A DNA stretch of 24,461 nt. Source: Clostridia bacterium (lineage in GTDB: Bacteria > Aerophobota > Aerophobia > Aerophobales > AE-B3A). The stretch covers positions 1-24,461 of the forward strand of contig WJOQ01000188.1 in assembly GCA_009618505.1 (NCBI GenBank), read 5' to 3'. Position 1 is the first letter of the stretch. Every line of letters starts with the position of its first letter. The notes below the pieces were generated by a model that saw only the letters and a program-made list of their open reading frames with translations, did no database searches and was not told where the DNA came from. Shown here in pieces: positions 14,765 through 22,299 of the stretch. The position numbers and the translations under genes are program-made.

Positions 14765-15392
14765 CATTTTCTTTTCTCTTCCTGAGGCAAATAATTTCTA
14801 TCTTACGGGAGGAACAGCCCTAGCTGCCTTTTATCTTCAGCATAGACTTTCTGAAGATCTGGATATCTTTACCAGGGAAGAGAGATTGATAAGGTATGTA
14901 GGGGACCAATTTATAGAGAAATTAAAAGAAGCAAATTTTCAGGTAGAGACTGTTCGGCGTTTTCTTTCCTTTCTTGAACTAATTATCAAAAAAGAAAGCC
15001 AAAGTGTACGGGTACATCTAGCCCTTGATTCACCTTTTAGATTTAAGGGAACAATAAGGACAGATGCAGGCGTTGAGGTTGATTCTCTTGTTGATATAGC
15101 TACCAATAAACTTCTGGCCCTATTTGGCCGATTTGAGCCGCGAGACTTCATAGATGTCTTTTTTGTTGTAAAGGAAAAGCATCTGGATTTAGACGCTCTC
15201 ATTAGTAAAAGTAAAGAAAAGGATCCGGGTCTGGATGAATATTACTTGGCTGTCGCTTTTGAAAAGGCCAACGAGTTTCCTGATAGCGCGGAAAAAATGC
15301 CAGTAAATATGCTAAAACCGCTTGATATGAGGGAACTAAAGTCTTTTTTTTCGGAATATGCAGTACAACTTTTAAAGAAAGCGCGTCAGTAA
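14709..15392 (+). CDS. AbiEii-type nucleotidyltransferase (putative toxin)
   Basis: A 227-residue DNA polymerase beta-like nucleotidyltransferase of the AbiEii/AbiGii group, some of which are toxins that modify tRNA or proteins. The core signature is at residues 31-55: YLTGGTALAAFYLQHR then SEDLDIF, with the GG pocket and the D-x-D metal ligands (here DLD). The later block is DIATNKLLALFGR with PRDFIDVFFV. The start is TTG at 14709, with ggagg at 14697-14701 and 7-nt spacing; TTG at 14685 lacks a site. Classical AbiE has a wHTH antitoxin AbiEi; none is present here and the small DUF6922-like protein takes its position. A housekeeping nucleotidyltransferase role is possible. Confidence 0.8.
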   Translation: MQSKKSQQVLTPLQKESLNIFFSLPEANNFYLTGGTALAAFYLQHRLSEDLDIFTREERLIRYVGDQFIEKLKEANFQVETVRRFLSFLELIIKKESQSVRVHLALDSPFRFKGTIRTDAGVEVDSLVDIATNKLLALFGRFEPRDFIDVFFVVKEKHLDLDALISKSKEKDPGLDEYYLAVAFEKANEFPDSAEKMPVNMLKPLDMRELKSFFSEYAVQLLKKARQ

Positions 15393-15423
15393 CAAGAATT
15401 ATTACTTCAAGCACTTCTTTCTT

Positions 15424-15463
15424 TTCCCCTCACCTTAATCCTCTTTTTCCAAGGGAGAGGGGG
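15424..15463 (+). repeat. C/T-rich hairpin repeat, copy 2
   Basis: CCCCTCACC, TAATCCTCT, a T-rich loop and AGGGAGAGGGGG. It matches the copies at 19241 and 20934 with a degenerate left arm. It runs straight into a heptamer array at 15467. Confidence 0.72.
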
Positions 15464-15466
15464 CAC

Positions 15467-15563
15467 GAGCAACAAGCGACTAGCAACGAGCCACAAATTT
15501 CTATTCACCATTCGCTATGGTTTTTGGTTATTCACTATACGCTATCCGCTATACGCTAAACGC
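15467..15563 (+). repeat. Two adjoining heptamer-period arrays at the transketolase 3' end
   Basis: GAGCAAC, AAGCGAC, TAGCAAC, GAGCCAC, AAATTTC, TATTCAC, CATTCGC at 15467-15515. After a one-base slip come TATTCAC, TATACGC, TATCCGC, TATACGC, TAAACGC at 15529-15563. The transketolase stop (cta at 15563-15565, minus TAG) shares the last base. The second part is the inverted counterpart of the array at 11124. Confidence 0.82.
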
Positions 15564-17500
15564 TACTTGATGAGTTTTATCACATTTCTGACCAGAGAAT
15601 CAACATCCATTCCTTGCATTCTAAAAAGTTCTCCTGGTGCGCCTGAACCGGCGTAAGCCTTTGCTCCCATCTTTCTAAAATGAGGATTGAGAGAATTTTC
15701 AGCAAGGAAATTGGCCACCACACTTCCCAGCCCAGTGTTGATATTGTGGTCCTCATAGGTGACTATTGCTCCTGTTTGAGCGGCTTCTTTTAGTCTTTCT
15801 TTATCTAAGTCGGTGAGACAGGATACATTTATCACCTGTACCTGATATCCTCTCTTCTTCAAAATTTCTGAGGCCTGGATAGCATAACTAAGCATCCCTC
15901 CCATAGAAATAATGGCTGCCTGATTACCTTCACGCACTTTATCTGCTTTTCCATAACAGAATTGATAGTCATCACCAAAGAATGGCCTGCCATCTTCGGT
16001 GAGAATTACTGGACCTGAGGAACGCCCCATTCCTACGAAAAAGTTACCCCATACACTGGCTATATAACGGATAACTCGGTCAGTCTGGTTGGGGTCAGCA
16101 GGAATAATAATTTTGTATCCATAAAGGTTATTGATTATCCCTACATAGTCTATACATTGGTGAGTTTTTCCATCCTGACCAACCTCAATTCCATTATGGG
16201 TACAAATAAGCTTCAGATTGGTTTGATTTATGTCGTTCAGTCGCTGTTGGTTGTAAGTTTCATCAACTCCAAAAACACCAAAGTCAGCAAAGAAAGTGAC
16301 TATACCTTCAACAGAGAGAGCTCCAGCTACTGTAGCTGTATTATGTTCCTGGATTCCTGCTTGAAAGAAATGCTCTGGATAAGCAGCAGCAAATTTGCCT
16401 GTCTTCACCGAACCTATCAAGTCACAGTCAAGCACTGCAATAGGAGTGGAGCTTTGATGAGATAGGTTAAGTTTGCCCAGGTCTTCCAGGGCATTTCCAA
16501 AAGCACTTCGGTTATCAATTTTCTCTTTTTGTGTATAAGTATGAGGCTTACCGGTAAGAATATTTATCTTTTTTACGATTCTCTCTCCGCTACTCATTTC
16601 TCCTGGATTTTTTCTTCTTTTTTGTTCCATTTGGCAGAAGTATTCGTCTAGGTTGCCATCAAAACCGAGTTCTGGTAAGGCAACTTTACATTGGTCAAGA
16701 GAGAGAGGCATGCCATGGAATTCGAACTTATCCTCCATGAAAGATACCCCTTTTCCCATAGTAGTTTGGGCCATGATAGCCACCGGTGAGTTTTTATTAT
16801 TGACTGCTTGTCGTAAAGCCTGGTATATCTCCTGGTAATTATGACCATCAATCTCCAGAATGTCCCATCCATCAGCCAGATAATTCCCTTTGATGTTCTG
16901 GGGCATAATTTTTTCTAAGGAACCGCTAAGCTGCAGGCGGTTATGATCAATGATTACCGTAATATTATTTAGTCTAAATTTTTTGGCCAGTCGTCTGGCT
17001 TCACTTATTTGCCCTTTCGATTGTTCACCGTCTCCCATAGCTACAAAAATTTGGTAGTTTCCACTATGGAGTCTTGCTGCCAGGGCAAAACCACAGCCAG
17101 CAGATAGTCCCTGGCCAAGATTCCCACTGTCCCATTCTATACCGGGAACTCCTCGTTCTATATGTCCTTCAAAGATGGTTCCTGCTTTTCTGAATTCAGC
17201 AATAACTCTGTCTCTATCGAAAAAGCCTCGCTGAGCCAGGGCAGCATATACTCCAGGGGAGGTGTGTCCATGACTCACTACAATACGGTCACGTTCAGGA
17301 TAGTAAGGATTGGCTGGCTCTATATTGGCACAGAAATATAAAACTAGATAAATGTCTATACTGGACATTGACCCTCCCGGATGACCTGATTTAGCCAGGG
17401 TGGTCATTTTCAAGATATCTCCCCGAGCCAGCCTTCCCATCTCTTTTAATTTAGCTATTTTTGCCTCATCTAATTTTTCCTTTTCAAATCCCCATCCCAT
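15563..17500 (-). CDS. tkt: Transketolase
   Basis: Thiamine-diphosphate enzyme moving two-carbon ketol units in the non-oxidative pentose phosphate and RuMP-regeneration pathways. It is a full-length single chain of 645 residues, not the split two-subunit form. The TPP domain has SGHPGGSMS (38-46), VSHGHTSPGVYAAL (75-88) and GDGEQSKGQ (156-164). The pyrimidine domain has FQAGIQEHNTATVAGAL with the catalytic E385. The C-terminal domain is complete. The ATG at 17500 has aggagg at 7-nt spacing. A TTGACA-N16-TATCAT promoter lies just upstream. It appears monocistronic; the 3' end abuts heptamer repeats. With rpiB and the HPS fusion it gives the window most of a pentose/hexulose phosphate shuttle. 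Confidence 0.93.
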   Translation of the reverse strand: MGWGFEKEKLDEAKIAKLKEMGRLARGDILKMTTLAKSGHPGGSMSSIDIYLVLYFCANIEPANPYYPERDRIVVSHGHTSPGVYAALAQRGFFDRDRVIAEFRKAGTIFEGHIERGVPGIEWDSGNLGQGLSAGCGFALAARLHSGNYQIFVAMGDGEQSKGQISEARRLAKKFRLNNITVIIDHNRLQLSGSLEKIMPQNIKGNYLADGWDILEIDGHNYQEIYQALRQAVNNKNSPVAIMAQTTMGKGVSFMEDKFEFHGMPLSLDQCKVALPELGFDGNLDEYFCQMEQKRRKNPGEMSSGERIVKKINILTGKPHTYTQKEKIDNRSAFGNALEDLGKLNLSHQSSTPIAVLDCDLIGSVKTGKFAAAYPEHFFQAGIQEHNTATVAGALSVEGIVTFFADFGVFGVDETYNQQRLNDINQTNLKLICTHNGIEVGQDGKTHQCIDYVGIINNLYGYKIIIPADPNQTDRVIRYIASVWGNFFVGMGRSSGPVILTEDGRPFFGDDYQFCYGKADKVREGNQAAIISMGGMLSYAIQASEILKKRGYQVQVINVSCLTDLDKERLKEAAQTGAIVTYEDHNINTGLGSVVANFLAENSLNPHFRKMGAKAYAGSGAPGELFRMQGMDVDSLVRNVIKLIK

Positions 17501-17530
17501 TACTGAGCCTCCTGATAAGAGTTTGTATGT

Positions 17531-17558
17531 ATGATAGCGAACCTGCGCCCAATGTCAA
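17531..17558 (-). promoter_or_regulatory. Promoter of transketolase gene
   Basis: Minus strand TTGACA (17558-17553), 16-nt spacer, TATCAT (17536-17531), placed 31 nt before the ATG, with the aggagg ribosome-binding site between them. The leader would be short, about 24 nt. Confidence 0.78.
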
Positions 17559-17670
17559 ATTCGTTACTTCGGCCTTTTCTTAAAGTATAGGAACTCATAT
17601 ATCTACTGAAGGACATTCCTTGAAGGAGCCTTATAGACGCCACCTTAATGAGTCTTCGAGTTGAGGAAAA

Positions 17671-17791
17671 GAAAGACGTGCTGTTTGAGGAACAAAGTGA
17701 CCTGTTCTGCCTTTTTCAGAGTTTGGGGGGAGCAGGCCGAAGGCCGTTGAGGGGGGATGTTTCCCCCTTCAAAGATTCTTTCACGTCTTTC
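17671..17791. repeat. Structured inverted-repeat element in the tkt-MFS spacer
   Basis: GAAAGACGTG (17671-17680) and its exact reverse complement (17782-17791) bound a 101-nt interior. The interior holds a GGCC-GAA-GGCC hairpin (17735-17745) and an 11-bp G/C-rich hairpin (17747-17757 with 17762-17772, including one G-T pair), plus GGGGGG at 17725-17730. No reading frame is apparent. It sits in the 425-bp divergent spacer between tkt and the MFS gene; apart from the two promoters nothing else is recognisable there. It may be a miniature inverted-repeat element or a structured RNA. Confidence 0.55.
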
Positions 17792-17866
17792 CCGAAATGA
17801 GAAGACGAGTAGAGATAATTTAAAGCGGATATCGAGCGACAGAGAGGAATCGTCCTGAGGTATTTC

Positions 17867-17894
17867 TTGACGGATTAAAATAGAGGAGTATACT
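17867..17894 (+). promoter_or_regulatory. Promoter of the MFS transporter gene
   Basis: TTGACG (17867-17872), 16-nt spacer, TATACT (17889-17894). The ribosome-binding site taggagga (17913-17920) and TTG start (17926) follow at suitable distances. Confidence 0.75.
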
Positions 17895-17925
17895 CTGTGC
17901 TTAATTATATATTAGGAGGACAAAG

Positions 17926-19164
17926 TTGTTTTTTAATCGAAGAATACCCTCGTTTATGCGAGAGGCCTATTATTACGAGTCTCTGGGTGCTATTACTTTT
18001 GCTTTTTTTGCTGGTCTTTCGGCAAGCTTTTTTCCGATAATAGCCAGAAAATTAGGGGCCAGTTCTTTTCAAATGGCACTCATTAGTTCTGCCCCTTTTA
18101 TGGGGGCTTTATTTACTCTCTACTGGGCACGTCTTTCTCATAATGCGATTAGTCAAATGGATCTATATGTAAGAATAAAGCTACTGGCAAGAGCAGTTAT
18201 CTTATTTGCTTTTCTGGCTATCAACCCCTGGATTTTTATTCTGCTTGTCTTTCTCAACTCCTTACTGGAGCAAGCAGGTAGTCCTGCTTACGTGAGGATT
18301 ATGAAGGAGATTTACTCTGATGATTATCGGGGAAGAGCTATGGGTTATGTGAGGATGGAAATGGCTCTAGCGGCAGTTTTCACCGCTTACCTGGGAGGTT
18401 TTCTTCTCGACCATTTTAGCTATCGCTACATTTTTCCTCTGGGTGCTATTTTTGGCGTTCTTTCTGTAATTTATTTTGGTAAAATTAAGGTACAGAAAAA
18501 TAATGCAAAGCAGAAGAGAAAAAGGCAGGGAATTTTACCCAAAGAAATTTTAGAAGTGTTTAAGAAAGACAAGCCTTTTGCTTTATTTCTAGCAATCATT
18601 TTTATCCAGGGTTTTGCTAACCTTATGGTTATGCCTCTTTTTCCTATTTTCCTGGTTGACTATTTGGGAATATCCAATACTTCTATGGGAAAGCTGGTGA
18701 GTCTTTCTTCAATTTTCCTCATATTTTCTTTTCTCTTTTGGGGACATTATATTGATAAGAGGGGAGCCTGTCACTCCTTAATTCTGAATTTTTTCCTGCG
18801 CAGCTTTATTCCTATTTGCTACTTCTTTGCCTCCAGTATCTGGTATATTGTTCCTGCCAGTATCATATCTGGGTTCACTATGGGAGCCCAGGAGCTATCA
18901 CGAGTTCACTTCATTACCAACAGAGCCAAAAGCAAGGATATTCCTACCTACCAGGGCATCAACTTTACCCTTATGGGATTAAGAGGTATTATTGCTCCTT
19001 TTTTGGGGGTGGGTTTGATGCACTGGATAGGCATAGAATCTGTATTTATTATTAGTTTCTGCCTGTCTATCATTTCTTTTTTGGTCATGTTTTTATCGAA
19101 CCGCTACTACTTTTCAAATTTTCTTCCTTCCCTTTCTTCTTCTATTCTTAATCACTCTGGCTGA
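17926..19164 (+). CDS. Major facilitator superfamily transporter
   Basis: A 12-helix inner-membrane transporter of 412 residues. The central cytoplasmic loop is basic (KKNNAKQKRKRQ, near residues 190-203) and divides two six-helix halves. The A-motif regions are degenerate (YWARLSHN in the first half, GHYIDKRGA in the second). The conserved loop DDYRGRAMGYVRME resembles those of MFS drug or sugar permeases. The substrate cannot be deduced. The start is TTG at 17926, 5 nt after a strong taggagga; an ATG at 17956 would drop ten residues without a better site. It has its own promoter and is not in an operon. Confidence 0.82.
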   Translation: MFFNRRIPSFMREAYYYESLGAITFAFFAGLSASFFPIIARKLGASSFQMALISSAPFMGALFTLYWARLSHNAISQMDLYVRIKLLARAVILFAFLAINPWIFILLVFLNSLLEQAGSPAYVRIMKEIYSDDYRGRAMGYVRMEMALAAVFTAYLGGFLLDHFSYRYIFPLGAIFGVLSVIYFGKIKVQKNNAKQKRKRQGILPKEILEVFKKDKPFALFLAIIFIQGFANLMVMPLFPIFLVDYLGISNTSMGKLVSLSSIFLIFSFLFWGHYIDKRGACHSLILNFFLRSFIPICYFFASSIWYIVPASIISGFTMGAQELSRVHFITNRAKSKDIPTYQGINFTLMGLRGIIAPFLGVGLMHWIGIESVFIISFCLSIISFLVMFLSNRYYFSNFLPSLSSSILNHSG

Positions 19165-19240
19165 TTTACGGCGATAACTGGTTTGCTTTCGGTTAGATAC
19201 GCGTTTTTTTCCGTATTGAGACATTATTTTCTCTTTCTCC

Positions 19241-19296
19241 TTTTTCCCCTCACCTCAATCCTCTCCCCACGGGGGAGAGGGAAGGGAGAGGGGGTA
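19241..19296 (+). repeat. C/T-rich hairpin repeat, copy 3
   Basis: TTTTTCCCCTCACCTCAATC, then CCTCTCCCC (19260-19268) pairing with GGGGAGAGG (19272-19280), then GAAGGGAGAGGGGGTAAGTT. It is nearly identical to copy 4 at 20934. It lies between the converging MFS and uppP stops, 6 nt past the uppP stop, and could act in 3'-end formation although no U-tract follows. Confidence 0.85.
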
Positions 19297-19302
19297 AGTT
19301 GT

Positions 19303-20112
19303 TTAAGTAGCTAAACGTATTATAAGTGAAATTGTTCCTATTGTCCAGCAATAGTAAGCGAAGATGTGAAGTTTCTTCCTCAGAATAATTTTTCGAAAGA
19401 GAACAAGGGAAATATAGCCAATAATGGCTGCTGCTAGAACTCCTCCTATCCAGGGAAATGGGTGAGAAGGAAGAGTTTGTTCAAGGAGAGCCTCTCTTAA
19501 CTGCAGCCCTAAGGCACCTATAATAGCAGGAATAGAAAGAAGAAAGGAGTAGCGAAAGGCAAGCTCTTTTTTTATTCCTCGCAAGAGCCCGGTAGACATG
19601 GTGGCTCCTGAGCGAGATATCCCCGGGATGATAGCTACACCTTGCATTATACCTATGAGGAAAGCATCTGTTGTCTTCATTTCTTCTATTCCCCTTTCTG
19701 AATCAGCTCTTCTTTTGCTTATCCAGAGAAGAGCTCCGGTAACCAGGAGCATAAGTGAGGTGAAGGTAACACTGGTAAACATAGCCTTTATCCATTGATT
19801 TAGAACTAATCCCAGGGCCAAAGTGGGAATAGTTCCTACAAGTATGAAATAGAAAATTTTGCGGTTTAGCATCTCTTCATCAGATTTTTCTTTTAATCTG
19901 ACTAAAGATAATATTATTTTTCCTATGTCTTTTCTGAAATAAACTAGCAATGCTCCCAGAGTAGCTGCATGCAGTATAACATCAAACAAGAGCAGCGGGT
20001 TCTTGAATCCTAGATAGTCTTGCATGATAACCAGGTGAGCTGAACTACTTACCGGAAGAAATTCTGTAAGTGCCTGCACTATACCGAGAACTAGAGCTTG
20101 AGGTGTAGTCAT
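19303..20112 (-). CDS. uppP: Undecaprenyl-diphosphatase UppP (BacA)
   Basis: An integral membrane phosphatase that recycles undecaprenyl pyrophosphate to the monophosphate carrier for peptidoglycan and other envelope polymers. The 269-residue protein has about eight hydrophobic helices, the first catalytic motif QALTEFLPVSSSAHL (residues 13-27, including E17) and the second PGISRSGATMSTG (about 164-176, with the essential Arg). Length and motifs are standard. The ATG overlaps the lpxA stop by 4 nt, so the two are coupled. Elevated copies of this family confer bacitracin tolerance. The 3' end is followed by hairpin repeat copy 3. Confidence 0.95.
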   Translation of the reverse strand: MTTPQALVLGIVQALTEFLPVSSSAHLVIMQDYLGFKNPLLLFDVILHAATLGALLVYFRKDIGKIILSLVRLKEKSDEEMLNRKIFYFILVGTIPTLALGLVLNQWIKAMFTSVTFTSLMLLVTGALLWISKRRADSERGIEEMKTTDAFLIGIMQGVAIIPGISRSGATMSTGLLRGIKKELAFRYSFLLSIPAIIGALGLQLREALLEQTLPSHPFPWIGGVLAAAIIGYISLVLFRKIILRKKLHIFAYYCWTIGTISLIIRLAT

Positions 20113-20891
20113 CTTTCTTTACAGATTCCTCTTTTCGAGCTCTGGATGAATTGACAAAGATGTTGAATTTCAGGGGTTGCTTCCAGTTCATTTTCAATTT
20201 TTCTTAAGGCCTGGCTTGTATTTAGAGATGACCGGAAGAGTATTTTGTAGGCTTTTTTTAAAATATTTCTTGTCTCCAGGGAAAAGTTTGCCCGTTTTAG
20301 GCCAATACTGTTTAATCCCCAGAGTCTGGCAGGGTGGCCATCTGCTTTGGTATAAGGGGGTATGTCTTTAATTATTTTGGAGCATCCTCCAATTATGGAG
20401 TAAGCTCCAATCTTTACATATTGATGCACAGCACTTAAGCCGCCAATCATAACTTTCTTTTCTACAATAACATAGCCGGCCAGTGTTCCTGCATTAGCAA
20501 TAACTACTCCATCTTCTATCAAACAATTATGGGCTATGTGAGAGTAGGCCATAAAGAAGTTATCATTGCCTATATATGTAGTGCTTCCTTCTTTGCTGCC
20601 TCTATGTATAGTTGTATACTCACGAATAAGATTTCTATCTCCTATCTTGACAAAACTCTTTTTTTTCTCAAATCCTGTGTCCTGAGGTAAAGTTCCTATA
20701 ATTACTCCCTGACTGATAGTACATTCCTCGCCAATTTCAGTCCATTCTTCTATTGTGGCTAAGGCAATAATTTCTGTTTTTTTACCTATTTTTGTATTTG
20801 GTCCAATTATACAATAAGGACCTATTTTTACATCTTTGTCCAATTCTGCTTTGGGGTCTATGATGGCTGTGGGATGTACAAAGGTATTCAT
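20109..20891 (-). CDS. lpxA: UDP-N-acetylglucosamine acyltransferase LpxA
   Basis: First step of lipid A synthesis: transfer of a hydroxyacyl chain from ACP to UDP-GlcNAc in the cytoplasm. The 260-residue protein has the left-handed beta-helix of hexapeptide repeats over residues ~5-190 (IGPYCIIGPNTKIG and similar). The catalytic His is H121 in YSHIAHNCLI, and the IGTLPQD loop at 65-71 is that of LpxA. A C-terminal helical domain ends the protein. It is the clearest evidence in the window for an outer membrane. The start at 20891 has a weak site (ggat). No lpxD, fabZ or lpxC is adjacent, unlike the usual cluster. Confidence 0.92.
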   Translation of the reverse strand: MNTFVHPTAIIDPKAELDKDVKIGPYCIIGPNTKIGKKTEIIALATIEEWTEIGEECTISQGVIIGTLPQDTGFEKKKSFVKIGDRNLIREYTTIHRGSKEGSTTYIGNDNFFMAYSHIAHNCLIEDGVVIANAGTLAGYVIVEKKVMIGGLSAVHQYVKIGAYSIIGGCSKIIKDIPPYTKADGHPARLWGLNSIGLKRANFSLETRNILKKAYKILFRSSLNTSQALRKIENELEATPEIQHLCQFIQSSKRGICKER

Positions 20892-20933
20892 CTTTTTATC
20901 CGTTCTTCTATAATCAAATAGTATAAGAATTTC

Positions 20934-20993
20934 CTTTTTCCCCTCACCTCAATCCTCTCCCCATGGGGAGAGGGAAGGGGAGAGGGGGTAAGT
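20934..20993 (+). repeat. C/T-rich hairpin repeat, copy 4
   Basis: CCCCTCACCTCAATC, then a perfect 9-bp stem CCTCTCCCC (20954-20962) with GGGGAGAGG (20965-20973), and GAAGGGGAGAGGGGGTAAGTT. It differs from copy 3 by only a few bases. It lies 4 nt beyond the purB stop and upstream of lpxA; together with a short A/T-rich stretch (20892-20933) it fills that spacer. Confidence 0.85.
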
Positions 20994-20997
20994 TCAG

Positions 20998-22299
20998 CTA
21001 TCTTACTGGGATTCCTAGTCTTTGAAAGATGTGGTCAATCCAGCGAAGGTAGTATTGGAGATCAAAGATGGAGTCGAGCTCCTTCTCTTTCAAGTACTTG
21101 CCTATTTCTGAGTTATGCTTGACTAGATGTCTAAAGTCAGTATTTTCTTGCCAGCATGTCATAGCTTCTTTTTGTACTATTCTATAAGCATCTTCTCGGG
21201 AGAGTCCTTTTTTTGTTAATTCTAACAGCAGTCTCTGGGAAAAGAAAATCCCTCCGGCTCTATCTATGTTTCGCCTCATATCTTCAGGATAGATAGTAAT
21301 GTTTTCTAAGACTCTTGCCAGCTTATTTATTATGTAGTCGAGTAATATAGTGGAATCGGGAATAATCACTCTTTCTACAGAGGAATGGGATATATCTCTT
21401 TCTTCCCAGAGAGCAATATCTTCCAGGGCTGTCTGGCTATTACTTCTTATTAAACGAGCCAGGCCACAAATACGCTCGCAGATTATAGGGTTACGTTTGT
21501 GAGGCATAGCTGAAGACCCTTTTTGTTTATGGGAAAATGGCTCCTCCAGCTCTCTCGTTTCTGTACGCTGCAAAAGGCGAATCTGGAGAGCAAATTTATC
21601 CAGGGAAGAGGCAATAATGGCCAGGGTAGACAGATATTGGGCATGGCGGTCTCGCTGGATTATCTGGCTGGAAATCGGGCAGGGAGTGAGATTCAGTTTT
21701 TCACAAACATACTCCTCTACAAAAGGGTCTAGATTAGCATAAGTTCCGACCGCTCCTGAGAGCTTGCCATAGGATATATTTTTGTCAGCCTGCATCATTC
21801 GCTCTTTATTTCTTTTTGTCTCTTCGTACCAGAGAGCAAATTTCAATCCCAGGCTGATGGGTTCAGCATGAACACCGTGAGTCCTTCCCATCATCAGAGT
21901 ATTTTTATTCTGAGCAGCTTTTTCTTTTAGTATTTCAATTAATTTGTCCAGGTCCTCAAGGATTATTTGAGAAGCCATTTTCATCTGGAGAGCCAGGGTG
22001 GTATCCAGCAGGTCAGAAGAGGTAAGTCCTAGATGGATATAGCGAGAGGCAGGGCCTACATGCTCGGCAACATTAGTGAGAAAGGCTATCACATCATGTT
22101 TTGCCTCATCTTCAATCTCTTTTATCCGTTTGACATCGAAACTTGCCTTTTTCTTGATAGTATCTAATGCCTGAGGAGGAATTCTGCCCAGTTTTGCCCA
22201 AGCCTGGCAAGCGAGTATTTCTATCTTAAGCCAGAGGGAGAATTTTTCCTCCTCTTGCCATATTTTCCTCATTTGAGGGAGAGCATAACGAGAAATCAC
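20998..22299 (-). CDS. purB: Adenylosuccinate lyase
   Basis: Cleaves SAICAR and adenylosuccinate in purine synthesis, releasing fumarate. The 433-residue protein belongs to the fumarase/aspartase superfamily and has all three conserved regions: HLGLTSSDLLDT (89-100), GRTHGVHAEP with H141 (138-147) and the signature loop GSSAMPHKRNP (261-271). The length is that of the short bacterial PurB class. The ATG overlaps the argG stop by 4 nt (ATGA). PurB next to ArgG rather than other pur genes suggests grouping by aspartate-to-fumarate chemistry: ArgG makes argininosuccinate and PurB is homologous to its lyase. A call as ArgH was considered, but the motifs favour PurB. Confidence 0.93.
   Translation of the reverse strand: MISRYALPQMRKIWQEEEKFSLWLKIEILACQAWAKLGRIPPQALDTIKKKASFDVKRIKEIEDEAKHDVIAFLTNVAEHVGPASRYIHLGLTSSDLLDTTLALQMKMASQIILEDLDKLIEILKEKAAQNKNTLMMGRTHGVHAEPISLGLKFALWYEETKRNKERMMQADKNISYGKLSGAVGTYANLDPFVEEYVCEKLNLTPCPISSQIIQRDRHAQYLSTLAIIASSLDKFALQIRLLQRTETRELEEPFSHKQKGSSAMPHKRNPIICERICGLARLIRSNSQTALEDIALWEERDISHSSVERVIIPDSTILLDYIINKLARVLENITIYPEDMRRNIDRAGGIFFSQRLLLELTKKGLSREDAYRIVQKEAMTCWQENTDFRHLVKHNSEIGKYLKEKELDSIFDLQYYLRWIDHIFQRLGIPVR

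Noticed and set aside
17560..17925. Riboswitch or T-box leader for tkt or the MFS gene
   Set aside because: Both promoters lie close to their genes, so most of the spacer is not transcribed as a leader, and no known riboswitch core is recognisable.
19598..19798. Plus-strand reading frame within uppP
   Set aside because: It is the antisense shadow of conserved catalytic motifs, with no independent signal.
20998..22299. Argininosuccinate lyase (argH) because of the adjacent argG
   Set aside because: The signature GSSAMPHKRNP and HLGLTSSDLLDT are of PurB; ArgH has a GSSxMPQKxN pattern.
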